From Haematobia irritans (lineage: Eukaryota; Arthropoda; Insecta; Diptera; Muscidae), in the NCBI RefSeq assembly GCF_050003625.1, contig NC_134399.1, positions 150,220,473 to 150,284,472 on the forward strand: 64,000 nt of DNA. Direction: 5' to 3'. Below are positions 1 through 10,480 of the stretch, one piece after another (the stretch's first letter is position 1; each line of letters begins with the position of its first letter). The notes below the pieces were generated by a model. The model was not told where the DNA came from, did not search any database, and worked only from the letters and a program-made list of their open reading frames with translations. The position numbers and the translations under genes are program-made.

Positions 1-505
1 ATATACAGCAGTAAGTTCGGCCGGGCCGAATTTTAAATACCCACCACCATGAACCAAATATTAGGGTTTCCTTTGAAATTTCAGGAGGGCTTGAGGACTT
101 GAGGACACAACCCGAAGATAAATTTAAAGATTTCACCTATGAGGACTATATCAGATTCTGGATTTATAAGAACCATTTTTGTTTGAGGTTTAGAGGAATC
201 ATTAACATCTCTTGTAAGTGTGCAAGAAAATTATAAAATAACGCCTTGATTTGAAATCTTAAATCTGTAGAAGTAAAATCTGGAAATTTTACATTGAGTT
301 TCAAGCAATTTTCATGATCAGTGCGCCCTCTACACCCTCAAGAAGTGAAGTCGGTCTATATGGAGGCATTACCAAGTGGACCGATAAAAACTTAATCCGA
401 TACACGTTTTTGTGAGCCTAAAATACCAGAATATTTACAATTTCAGGCATATCAGATAAAAACTACGGTTTCTAGAAACCCAAGGAGTTAAATCAGGAGA
501 TCGTT

Positions 506-1615
506 CTTATGGGGGCTATACTAAAATATGGACCGATACTCACCATTTTCGGCACACCTCTTTGTGACCCGAAAATACCTCAAGATTTCCAATTTCAGGC
601 AAATAGGATAAAAACTTCGGATTCTAGAAGCCCAAGAAGTAAAATTGGGGAATCGGTCTATATGGGGGCTATACCAAAATATGGATCGATACTCACCATT
701 TTCGGCACACCTCTTTATGGTCCTAAAATACCTCTAGATTTCCAATTTCAGACAAATTGGATAAAAACTACGGTTTCTATAAGCCCAAGAAGTAAAATCG
801 GGAGATCGGTCTATATGGGGGCTATACCATAATATGGACCGATACTCACAATTTTTGGCACACGTATTTGTGGTCCTACAATACTTCTAGATTTCCAATT
901 TCAGGTAAATTGAATAAAAACTGCAGTTTCTATAAGCCCAAGAAGTAAAATCGGGAGATCGGTCTATATGGGGGCTATACCAAAATATGGACCGATACTC
1001 ACAATTTTTGGCACACATATTTGTGGTCCTACAATACCTCTAGATTTCCAATTTCAGATAAATTGAATAAAAACTGCGGTTTCTATAAGCCCAAGAAGTA
1101 AAATCGGGAGATCGGTCTATATGGGGGCTATACCAAAATATGGACCGATACTCACAATTTTTGGCACACGTATTTGTGGTCCTACAATACCTCTAGATTT
1201 CCAATTTCAGGTAAATTGAATAAAAACTGCGTTTTCTATAAGCCCAAGAAGTAAAATCGGGAGATCGGTCTATATGGGGGCTATACCAAAATATGGACCG
1301 ATACTCACAATTTTTGGCACACGTATTTGTGGTCCTACAATACCTCTAGATTTCAAATTTCAGGTAAATTGAATAAAAACTGCGGTTTCTATAAGCCCAA
1401 GAAGTAAAATCGGGAGATCGGTCTATATGGGGGCTATACTAAAACGTGGACCGATACTCACCATTTTTGGCACATCTCTTTATGGTCATAAAATACCTCC
1501 AGATTTCAAATTTCAGGCAAATTGGATAAAAACTACGATTTCTATAAGCCCAAGACCCCAAATCGGGAGGTCGGTTTATATGGGGACTATATCAAAACCT
1601 GGACCGATATAGCCC
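506..1615 (+). repeat. 153-bp tandem repeat array, about 7 units
   Basis: The motif ATCGGTCTATATGGGGGCTA recurs near 650, 805, 958, 1111, 1264 and 1417, with a constant step of 153 bases over the middle units. Those units are nearly identical, so the expansion is recent compared with the diverged first and last units. Because 153 is a multiple of three, several reading frames stay open by chance across units. Confidence 0.9.
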
Positions 1616-1708
1616 ATCTTCGAACTTGACCTGCCTGCAGACAAAAGACGAGCTTGTGCAAAATTTCAGCACGATTGCTTCATTATTGAAGTCTGTAGCG
1701 TGATTACA

Positions 1709-1709
<1 letters not shown>

Positions 1710-1742
<33 letters not shown>

Positions 1743-1756
1743 GGACAGACGGACAT
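1710..1756 (+). repeat. (GACA/GACG)n microsatellite inside the DINE-like element
   Basis: Roughly ten tetranucleotide units of GACA pass into GACG. On the other strand this reads (GTCY)n, the microsatellite type diagnostic of DINE-1 elements. Shorter versions recur at 2125-2155, 9458-9492, 18040-18062, 32700-32715, 34150-34165, 39100-39122 and 62795-62815, always in the same position inside the element. Confidence 0.85.
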
Positions 1757-1995
1757 CGTTATATCGTCTTAGAATTTCTCCCTGATCAAGAATATATATA
1801 CTTTATGTAGTCGGAAATCGATATTTCGATGCGTTACAAACGGAATGACAAACTTATTATACCCCCGTCACCATTCTATGGTGGTGGGTATAAAAAAGTT
1901 ACAAATAGTTATTTTTTCTGAAACAAGTTTTTTGTGATAAAGTTGCCTCTTCAAAGGCAAACAAATATTTGTTTTAACAGTTCGGCCATTTCATT

Positions 1996-3357
1996 ATACC
2001 CTGCGCCACACTGTGGAACAGGGTATTATAAGTTAGTGCATATGTTTGTAACACCCAGAAGGAGACGAGATAGACACATGGTGCCTTTGGCAATAATGCT
2101 CAGGGTGGGTCCCTGAGTCGATATAACCATGTCCGTCTGTCCGTCCGTCTGTCTGTGAACACATTTTTGTGATCAAAGTCTAGGTCGCAATTTATGTCCA
2201 ATCGCCTTCAAATTTGGCACATGTTCCTAATTTGGGTCAGAATAGAACCCTATTGATTTTGTAAGAAATCGGTTCAGATTTAGATATAGCTCCCATATAT
2301 ATCGTTCGCCCGATATGCACTAATATGGACCCAGCAGCCAGAATTTTATACCGATTTGCTTGAAATTTTGTACAAACATAACACTTAGTCGTATAGTCAA
2401 GTGTGCAAAATTTGATTGAAATCGGTTCAGATTTAGATATAGCTCCCATATATATCTTTCGCCCGATATGGACTTATATGGCCCCAGAAGCCAGATTTTT
2501 GGCCGAATTTGGTTGAAATTGTGCACTAGCAGTACAATTTGTAGTATAGTCAAGTGTGCAAAATTTGATTGAAATCGGTTCAGATTTAGATATAGCTCCC
2601 ATATATATCTTTCGCCCGATATGGACTAATATGGTCCTAAAAGCCATAGTTTTGGCCCAATTTGGTTGAAATTTTGCACAGGGAGTAGATTTAGCATTAT
2701 AGCTATGCGTCCCAAATTTGATAGAAATCGATTCAGATTTAGATATAGCTCCCGTATATATCTTTCGCCCGATATGCACTTATATGGACCCAGAAGCCAG
2801 AGTTTTATCCCGCTTAGCTTGAAATTTTGCACAAGGAGTACAATTGGTAGTATAGTCATGTGTGCCAAATTTGATTGAAATCGGTTAAGATTTAAATATA
2901 GCTCCCATATATATGTTTTTCTGATTTCCACAAAAATGGTCAAAATACCAACATTTTCCTTGTAAAATCGCCACTGCTTAGTCGAAAAGTTGTAAAAATG
3001 ACTCTAATTTTCCTAAACTTCTAATACATATATATCGAGCGATAAATCATAAATAAAATTTTGCGAAGTTTCCTTAAAATTGCTTCAGATTTAAATGTTT
3101 CCCATATTTTTTTACTAACACTGTGTTCCACCCTAGTGCATTAGCCGACTTAAATTTTGAGTCTATAGATTTTGTAGAAGTTTATCAAATTCTGTCCAGA
3201 TCGTGTGATATTTAAATGTATGTATTTGGGACAAACCTTTATATATAGCACCCAACACATTTGACGGATGTGATATGGTATCGAAAATTTAGATCTACAA
3301 AGTGGTGCAGGGTATAATATAGTCGGCCCCGCCCGACTTTAGACTTTCCTTACTTGT
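1996..3357 (-). mobile_element. DINE-like element (type A), reverse orientation
   Basis: Read on the - strand, it starts at 3357 with AAGTAAGGAAAGTCTAAAG and the hairpin GTCGGGCGGGGCCGAC, then TATACCCTGCACCAC. It ends near 2000 with the inverted counterpart CACAGTGTGGCGCAGGGTATA. Body units of about 152 bp carry the phrase 'GGGAGCTATATCTAAATCTG', and a (GTCY)n tract lies at 2125-2155. It is a complete-looking non-autonomous copy. The overlapping ORFs with repeated 'ELYLNLNRFQSN'-type peptides are translations of these units, not genes. Confidence 0.65.
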
Positions 3358-3689
3358 TTTTTGTTAAATTTAATTGTCCAAAACATAAATTTTCCCTTAA
3401 AATAGCCTAATTTCTAATACTTGTCCAAAAGAACTGCATCGGAAGTGGAAAAAATCGATAGGGGATCCCAGGATGCGCTTTTAAAGAAATGTTTGTGGAT
3501 TTGTCCAAAAGGACTGAATCGGATGTGGAAAATAATTTATGGGGGATTCCGTGATGCGCTTTAAAAAAAGGTTTATGGAACAACTTCTAATTTTAAAAGC
3601 ACTTCCAAAAATGTTTTTTTGTTTTTAACTAAACAGGAAGATTTTTTAATTCAATTTTTTATAACTCGCTTTTTCCATATTTTTAATGG
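3358..3689. repeat. Fragment with about 81-bp repeats ('TTGTCCAAAAGGACTG')
   Basis: About two to three degenerate copies of a unit holding TTGTCCAAAAGGACTG, a GGGGATCCC core and ATGCGCTTTAAAA are present (about 3425-3600). The same unit occurs three times at exactly 81-base spacing near 19040-19280, so this is a dispersed repeat. No gene is seen. Confidence 0.7.
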
Positions 3690-4468
3690 CTAATTTTAAC
3701 TTTTCTTGTTTGAAATAGGGTAAAAACAGAGTAGGAATTAATAGAATGGCACAAATTATTAAAATTTTGTCGAAAAAAATGCTTAATCTATTCTAGAAGA
3801 ATTGCGAATTTTTGAAAATATTTAAGGTCAAACGTTTCAGACAAGAATGGATTAAAAATCATAAAAAATTACAATAATAATTTTTTTTTTTTTTTGTGGA
3901 AAAATACCACAAAAATTTTTAATTCACATCCAAAACACTGAATTCGGATCACACCTTAAGAAGTGATGGACATTCAGTACAACGGCTGTTGAAATGGTGA
4001 GCATCCGCTCACCTTCCTAGCAAAAAAAGCGTCGCCAAAAAAATTGGCGCAGAAGCGATGAATTTAACATGGGCTTCCCAGAAAAAAAGCGTCGCCAAAA
4101 ACGTGATGAAAATGTTCTGTTTGGATGCGGAAGTTGTGCAAAATTGACGCAGAAGTGATGAATTTAACATGGCTTGTCATAGGACGGAAATCCTCCATTT
4201 CAACAGCCGTTGCACTCAATTTGCATCACTTCTTTAGGTGTGATCCGAATTCAATGTTTTGGGTGTAAATTAAAAAATTCTGTGATATTTTGTGAAATAA
4301 AGGCTTATTATATTTATTTTTTTAATTTTGACCTCAAATATTTTCAAAAATTCACAATTTTTTCAGATTGGACTTAGCATTTTGTTCGACTAAATTTAAA
4401 TGATTTGTACAATTTTATGAATTCTTACTCTGTTTTTAACCTATTTGAAACAAAAAAAGTTAAAATTA
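3690..4468. mobile_element. Long-TIR foldback MITE
   Basis: The two halves are inverted copies. AATTCGGATCACACCTTAAG near 3940 faces CTTTAGGTGTGATCCGAATT near 4235. Outward, AAATATTTAAGGTCAAA (about 3815) faces TTTGACCTCAAATATTT (about 4330), and the arms run on to the AACTTTT(T)CTTGTTT / AAACAAAAAAAGTT ends. Arms are about 200 bp or more around a centre with two GCGTCGCCAAAAA modules. No ORF. Relatives lie at 5416-6190, 12960-13200 and 18180-18300. Confidence 0.75.
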
Positions 4469-4976
4469 CCCATTATATGGACCCAGAAGCCAGAGTTTTA
4501 TCCCGCTTAGCTTGAAATTTTGCACAAGGAGTACAATTGGTAGTATAGTCATGTGTGCCAAATTTGATTGAAATCGGTTCAGATGTAGATATAGCTTCCA
4601 TATATATTTTTCGCCTTATATGGCCCCAGAAGCCAGAGTTTTGGCCCAATTTGGTTGAAATTTTGCACTAGGAGTACAATTAGTAATATAGTCATGTGTG
4701 CCAAATTTGATTGAAATCGGTTCAGATTTAGATATAGCTCCCATATATATGTTTTTCTGATTTCGACAAAAATGGTCAAAATACCAACATTTTCCTTGTT
4801 AAATCGCCACTGCTTAGTCGAAAAGTTGTAAAACTGACACTAATTTTCCTAAACTTATAATACATATATATCGAGCGATAAATCATAAATAAACTTTTGC
4901 GAAGTTTCCTTAAAATTGCTTCAGATTTAAATGTTTCCCATATTTTTTTACTAAAATGGTGTTCCATCCTAGTCTA
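4469..4976 (-). mobile_element. DINE-like type A fragment (body)
   Basis: This holds two to three body units with the AAATCTGAACCGATTTC phrase in reverse. It continues into the 'CGATATATATGTATTAGAAG' and 'TTTAAATCTGAAGCAATTTTAAGG' blocks that normally lie near the type A head. It is split from its head (5230-5415) by the 4977-5229 MITE. Confidence 0.6.
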
Positions 4977-5229
4977 TACACGCAGAGAAGGAATATGATC
5001 ACCTCAAACATGTTTCAAGAGCAAAATGTTATTTTTGTGTGGTGACCATGTAACATGTTTGTCACTAAAATGTTATTTTCTCGTCAAATATAACCTGCTC
5101 GTCGAAATCAAATACATGATTTCCGAGAAAATAACATGGTTGCGAAAACCATTTTACATGGTCACCACCCAAAAATAACATTTTGCTCTTAAAACATGTT
5201 TGAGGTGATCATATTCCTTCTCTGGGTGT
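4977..5229. mobile_element. Palindromic TA-flanked MITE ('CAGAGAAGGAATATGATCACC' family)
   Basis: Inverted ends of about 70 bp: the left CACGCAGAGAAGGAATATGA matches the complement of TCATATTCCTTCTCTGGGTG at the right. It interrupts a DINE-like block whose uninterrupted copy at 3160 reads GTCTATAGATTTT; here TCTATA and TAGATTTT flank the insert, so the target is TA. That fits Tc1/mariner-type mobilisation. Other copies: 50261-50484, 55533-55746 and a fragment at 59790-59860. Confidence 0.8.
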
Positions 5230-5415
5230 AGATTTTGTAAAAGTCTATCAAATCCTGTCCAAATCGAGTGATATTTAAATGTATGTATTTGGGACACACC
5301 TTTATCTATAGCACCCAACCCATTTGACGGATGTGATATGGTATCGAAAATTTAAATCTACAGTGCAGGGTTTAATATAGTCGGCCCCGCTCGACTTTAG
5401 ACTTTCCTTACTTGT
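5230..5415 (-). mobile_element. DINE-like type A head
   Basis: On the - strand this begins with AAGTAAGGAAAGTCTAAAGTC, the GTCGAGCGGGGCCGAC hairpin and TATATTAAACCCTGCAC. It is the left terminus of the element whose body is at 4469-4976. Confidence 0.6.
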
Positions 5416-6195
5416 TTCATATTGGATTTAGCATTTTTTCGACTAAATTTAAATGATTTGTACAATTTTATGAATTCTTGCTCTATTTTTCACCTATTTG
5501 AAACTAAAAAGGTTAAAATTGCCCATTAAAAGTATGAAAAAGATATAAAAATTGAATTAAAAGAACTTCCTGGGTAGTTAAAATAAATAACATCATTGGA
5601 AGTGCATCTTCTGGAAGTTGTGCCTTTGGAAGAACTTCCAAATTTTTTGCCGGGTTGTCATAGGACTGATGTCCACCATTTCAAACGCCCTTGCACTGAA
5701 CATCACTTCTTAAGGTGTAATGCGAATTCAGTCTTTTGGTTGTGAATTAAGAAATTTTGTGATATTTTGACATATAAAAAATTTTTACAATTTTATATGA
5801 TTTTTAATGCATTCTAATGCTGTATGGAACGTTTGACATCAAATATTTTCAAAAATTCGCAGTTTTTCTACAATGGATTTAGCATTTTAAATAATTTATG
5901 CCATTTAAATAATTTGTACCATTTTATTAATTGTTAATCAGCTTTTATCCTATTTGAAACAAGAAACAATAAATTTCGCATTAAAAATAGGAAAAAATCG
6001 AATTACAAAAAAATTGGCTAAAATGAACTTCCTGTGCAGTTAAAATAAAGAGCTTCTTTGGTAGGACATTTTTGGAGGTGCTTTTAAAGTTATGCCTTTA
6101 GAAGAGTTCTTCTTCGCGTAAATTTGGCACCGATTCCGGATCCAAAAAGAACATTTTCACTACTTTTGAGGCGACACTTTTATTGCTGGGGGGGC
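5416..6195. mobile_element. Degenerate foldback MITE relative
   Basis: It shares 'GGATTTAGCATTTT', 'GTGATATTTTG', 'TTTGACATCAAATATTTTC' and 'TTTCAAACGCCCTTGCACTGA' blocks with the 3690-4468 element and its inverted arms, but is more diverged. No coding sequence is seen. Confidence 0.5.
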
Positions 6196-7585
6196 TCTTA
6201 AATCTTATAACTCTAAGAAACCTTTATTTTATATAATGCGAGGACGTAAGTAATTCCGGTTATAAAAGGTTCGCCATCCTTTCTGTGTATACTTACACAA
6301 AACACATTAAAATGAGTCTTAATAATTGTAGTTTATACTAAAATGAAAAAAACTGGTAAATTGCTCTTTGTCATTCGTCATATTTGAAAGTGGAATACTT
6401 AATTATGGTTTTAATTATCCTCTCCAAATTACTGGACATAATGATGATAAAATAAGTGAATTTATGAATGCTCTTTATTTTCCACCATAGCTAATGGGTA
6501 TATGGACAAGGTCATATGAAAGCATATCAAATTTATATATATGGCCAAAACCATTGAATATTTGTAATTGTGGTTATATGAGAAATGCTCTTGACATTCC
6601 ATTGGCTTTCCGGTATGTTTCTTTGTAAAGGGTAATAATGATTCGTACAGAAATTTCATACAATCCGGTGGCGACAGTGCCTGACCATGTTTGCCAAATA
6701 TGTTGCCCCAAACTTCATTTTGTGGCGTCTGATCGTGACTGATGGCGGCAATTTTTTTCAAAAAGTCACGTAAAAGTGTTTATCACATTTGTTAGGCATT
6801 TTTGTATGTAGTAAAAACCACAATTTTTATTACACAAATATTTTCATGATATATGAAAAGGAAATCCCATAAATTAATTATGATGTAATGACTGCATACA
6901 AATCAAAATTAACCAAAAAAAAAAATTTTTTCTGACTAAACATTACAATCAATTTATGGTTAGATTATTAAGAAAAAACTAACCACTAAACACAATGGTG
7001 AATATTGTTTTTGTATTTTATAATAAACCATATTATAATTAACTTATTTGGTTTAATTTGAGTCATCCGGGTGATTCGGAGAACAAAAGAAATTTCTATT
7101 TGTTTTATTCTAAAAACACTTCAAGATTGAATGAAATTTTTGTTTGGCTTTTACCCCACGCCATGTAGCAGAGACTAACTAGAAATTGTGACATAAAACA
7201 GGGTCTATTATCAAAACAAATTATGCGTGCTCTGGTAACTACCTGTTATCTTGATTAGTTTCTTTTGTTGATAATGAATCCGATTTTTTTTTTAAACTTC
7301 ATCTTAATTATGAAAATTCTTGTTTGGAATGCAAATAGAATCATAAAAAATTTAGAATTTAATTATATTCTTGTCATTTTCCAGACACATAATGAATCCT
7401 ATTATTTATCTCCCAGAAACCATTATTTTTTGATATATTTGGAAGCACTCAGATAACAGGTACGATTGCATCACCATACAAATAAAATGGGAAATTGTTT
7501 CAATTTTGTTTGCATGATGAGATAATCCATGCAATTTCTTTCAACTCCAAGGAAATTATGAAAACTTTTGCTGATATAACTCAAA
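6196..7585. other. Single-copy AT-rich stretch with one ORF-bearing block
   Basis: Apart from the coding-like block near 6460-6780 (next entry), I see no gene, repeat end or RNA gene here. The stretch holds short A/T runs and unrelated AT-rich sequence, probably intronic or intergenic. Confidence 0.4.
6462..6779 (-). pseudogene. Unrecognised coding-like ORF fragment (about 105 codons, no ATG)
   Basis: A - strand frame is open from a stop at 6780-6782 down to 6462 and reads unlike the repeat-derived ORFs around it. Its part from about 6760 to 6600 includes SHDQTPQNEVWGNIFGKHG and SPPDCMKFLYESLLPF and looks protein-like. There is no in-frame ATG at the N-terminal edge, and I see no good splice acceptor just upstream or consensus donor downstream. 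I do not recognise a family. A competing reading on the other strand is 6490-6611: acceptor CTTTATTTTCCACCATAG, 122 nt open in one frame, donor GTATGT. At most one is likely real; the block may be a decayed exon. Confidence 0.25.
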
Positions 7586-9612
7586 AACAAGTAAGTAAAG
7601 TCTAAAGTCGGGCGGAGCCGACTATATTATACCCTTCACCACTATGTAGACAAACATTTGTGTTACCATCTCAACTACTTAAAATTTGCAGGGAGCTATA
7701 TAAAAGTTTGCATTTCCAGATACAAATACTTTTAATGGAAACAATTTTTTGTACTTCCACAAAAACTCTAGAATTAAAATTTAAATCGGCTAACGCCCTA
7801 GGATGAAACACAATGTTAGTAAAAAATATGGGAAATATGAAGCGAGGGAAATTTTAATGCAATTGTACAAAAGAGATTTATGATTTTTCAGCGATACATA
7901 TGTATTCGAGATATAGGACAATTAGAGTAATATTTACAATTTTTGCTACTCAGCAGTGGCGATTTTACAAGGATATTGGTTAGATCTCGCCAAGATATGT
8001 GGTCAAGTTGGGTCGTGATATATTATTTGGTCTAGTCGGGCGACTTGGAGCCTTATTCAAAACTCATCCGTTCTGTGGAAATTTTGGCATTGCAGTGTGT
8101 AGGATATGGCTATGATATGGGGAAATCATCACAGAAATTTGTGTAGAGTGTGAGAATTTTGGCCATATTTGTATTCTCTGAGGAAACTATCCAGTCGATT
8201 GGAGGAAAATCCCATTGAAAATGGGTCTAAAATATGAAACAGTCTACCATATTTCCCCAACTCTGGTGTACGTATATATGGGAGCTATATACAATCTGAA
8301 CCAATTTTGAGTAAATTTGACATGCATAGTTAGAATAATAATTCTGCTATCTATGCGAAATTTCACGTAAATGGGAGTATAACTTTGGCCCCCCTGGTCA
8401 TATAAGTGCAAATCGGACGGGAGATATATATGGGAGCCATATCTAAATCTGAATCGATTTCAACCAAATTTGCCACAATTACCTATACTACTAAACGTAC
8501 TCCTTGTGCGAAATTTGAAGCAAATCACGGCAAACCCCTGGATTTTGAGGCCATATAAGTTCAAATCGAACGAAATATATATATATATATATATATATAT
8601 GGGAGCTATATCTAAATCTGAATCGATTTTGACCATATTTGGCACATACAATAGTATCGTTAAAAGTACCGCTTGTGCAAAATATGAAGTAAGTCAGGGC
8701 AAAACTCTGGCTTTTGAGACCATATAAGTCCAAATCGGGCGAAAGATATATATGTGAGCTATATCTAAATCTGAACCGATTTTAACAAAATTTGACACAC
8801 TTAACGATACTATTAAACGTACCCCTTGTACTAAATTTGAAGCAAATCACGGCAAAACTCTGGCTTTTGGGGCCATATAAGTTCAAATCGGACGAAAGAT
8901 ATATATGTGAGCTATATCTAAACCGATTTTAACAAAATTTGACACACTTAACGATACTATTAAACGTACCCCTTGTACAAAATTTGAAGCAAATCACGGC
9001 AAAACTCTGGCTTTTGTGGCCATATAAGTTCAAATCGGACGAAAGATATATATGGGAGCTATATCTAAATTTGAACCGATTTAAATCAAATTTACCAAGC
9101 ATTGGTAGAATGTCAATTCTACCTTCTCTACAAAATTTCACGAAGATCGGTAGTAAACTTTGGCCTCTGTGGTCATATGAGCTATATCTAAATCTGAACC
9201 GATTTGGCTGATATTTTGCAAGATTTTCGAGATTCATAAAATATTTGGATGTACGGTATTTCAAGAAAATCGGTTGATAAACACGCTAACTATGACCACA
9301 TCGGGGATAAATGTATATGGCAGCTATATCTAAATCTGAACCGATTTTTTCCAAAACCAATAGCGATTGTCTCTGTCCCAAGAAACGGCCCTATGCCAAA
9401 TTTGAGGACGATCGGACTTAAATTGCGAGCTGTACTTTGTGCACAAAATTACATATACAGACAGACGGACGGACAGACAGACAGACGGACATCGCTTAAT
9501 CGACTCAAAATTTAATTCTAAGCCGATCGTCTATGACCACTATTTCTTGGCGTTACATACAAATGCACAAACTTATTATACCCTGTACCACAGTAGTGGT
9601 GAAGGGTATAAA
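7586..9612 (+). mobile_element. DINE-like element (type A), about 2 kb
   Basis: The head AAGTAAGTAAAGTCTAAAGTC with the hairpin GTCGGGCGGAGCCGAC starts near 7590. Body units of about 150 bp with GGGAGCTATATCTAAATCTGA run from 8270 to 9340. A GACA/GACG tract lies at 9458-9492, and the tail CCTGTACCACAGTAGTGGTG plus AAGGGTATA ends near 9612. A short (AT)n run sits at 8575-8600. All ORFs inside are repeat translations. Confidence 0.65.
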
Positions 9613-10480
9613 AATGAGAAACATTTAAATATGAATCAATTTTGAGGCAACAAACGCGTATTTATGATTTATCGGTCGATAGATATGTATTCGAAGTATA
9701 GGAAAATTGGAGTCATTTTTACAAGTTTTCGACTAAGCAGTTGCGATTTTACAAGGAAAATGTTGGTATTTTGACCATTTTTGTCGAAATCGGCAAAAGA
9801 TATATATGGAAGCTATATCTAAATCTAAACCGATTTCAGCCAAATTTGGCACACATAGCTACAATGCTAATTCTACTTCCTGTGCAAAATTTCAACTAAA
9901 TCGGAGTTAAAAATTGACCTCTGTGGTCATATGAGTGTAAATCGGGCGAACGATATATATGGGAGATATATCTAAATCTGAACCGATTTCAACCAAATTT
10001 GGCACGCATAGCTACAATGCTAATTATACTCCCTGTGCAAAATTTAAACTAAATCGGAGCAAACAATTGGCCTCTGTGGTCATATGAGTGTAAATCGGGC
10101 GAAAGATATATGTGGGAGCTATATCTAAATCTAAACCGATTTCAATAAAATTTGGCACACTTCACTATAGTTCTAATTGTTCTTCTTGTGCAAAATGTTA
10201 AGCAAATCGGGGTAAAACTCTGGCTTCTGTCCATATAAGTGCATATCGGGCGAAAGATATAAATGGGAGCTATATCTAAAACTGAACCGATTTCTTCCAA
10301 AATCAATAGGATTCTATTCTGACCCAAAACACATACTTGTGCCAAATTTGAAGTCGATTGGACTAAAACTGCGACTTAGATTTTGATCACAAAAATGTGT
10401 TCACAGCAAGACGGACTGGGTGTTGCAAACATATGCACTAACTTATAATACCCTGTCCACAGTGTGGCGCAGGGTATAAC
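9613..10480 (+). mobile_element. 5'-truncated DINE-like type A copy
   Basis: It lacks the hairpin head, opens in the 'GAATCAATTTTGAGGCAAC / AAAATGTTGGTATTTTGACC' block, carries four body units and ends with CACAGTGTGGCGCAGGGTATA near 10475. The usual (GTCY)n tract is reduced to AAGACGGACTGGG. Confidence 0.6.

Larger units (their letters stand above)
1..1890 (+). mobile_element. DINE-1/Helentron-like non-autonomous element (type B variant)
   Basis: The left end has a short hairpin (TTCGGCCGGGCCGAA) followed by ATACCCACCACCAT. The right end has the inverted counterpart ATGGTGGTGGGTAT near 1880-1893. In between lie about seven 153-bp tandem units and then a GACA/GACG tract. Inverted terminal motifs, a terminal hairpin, units of about 150 bp and a (GTCY)n tract together are the known layout of DINE-1 elements, which are Helentron-associated. 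No coding capacity is seen; the short ORFs here are repeat translations. Family assignment is inference from architecture. Confidence 0.6.

Noticed and set aside
1710..1756. CRISPR-like array in the regularly spaced 150-bp repeats
   Set aside because: Tandem units without spacers, with a microsatellite, in eukaryotic intron-bearing DNA.
2237..2943. Overlapping 70-105-codon ORFs with repeated 'ELYLNLNRFQSN' or 'SISIKFGTHS' peptides (also at 8.5-9.3, 17.6, 32.5 and 38.4 kb)
   Set aside because: The same peptides recur at each 152-bp unit of DINE-like elements on both strands; they are repeat translations.
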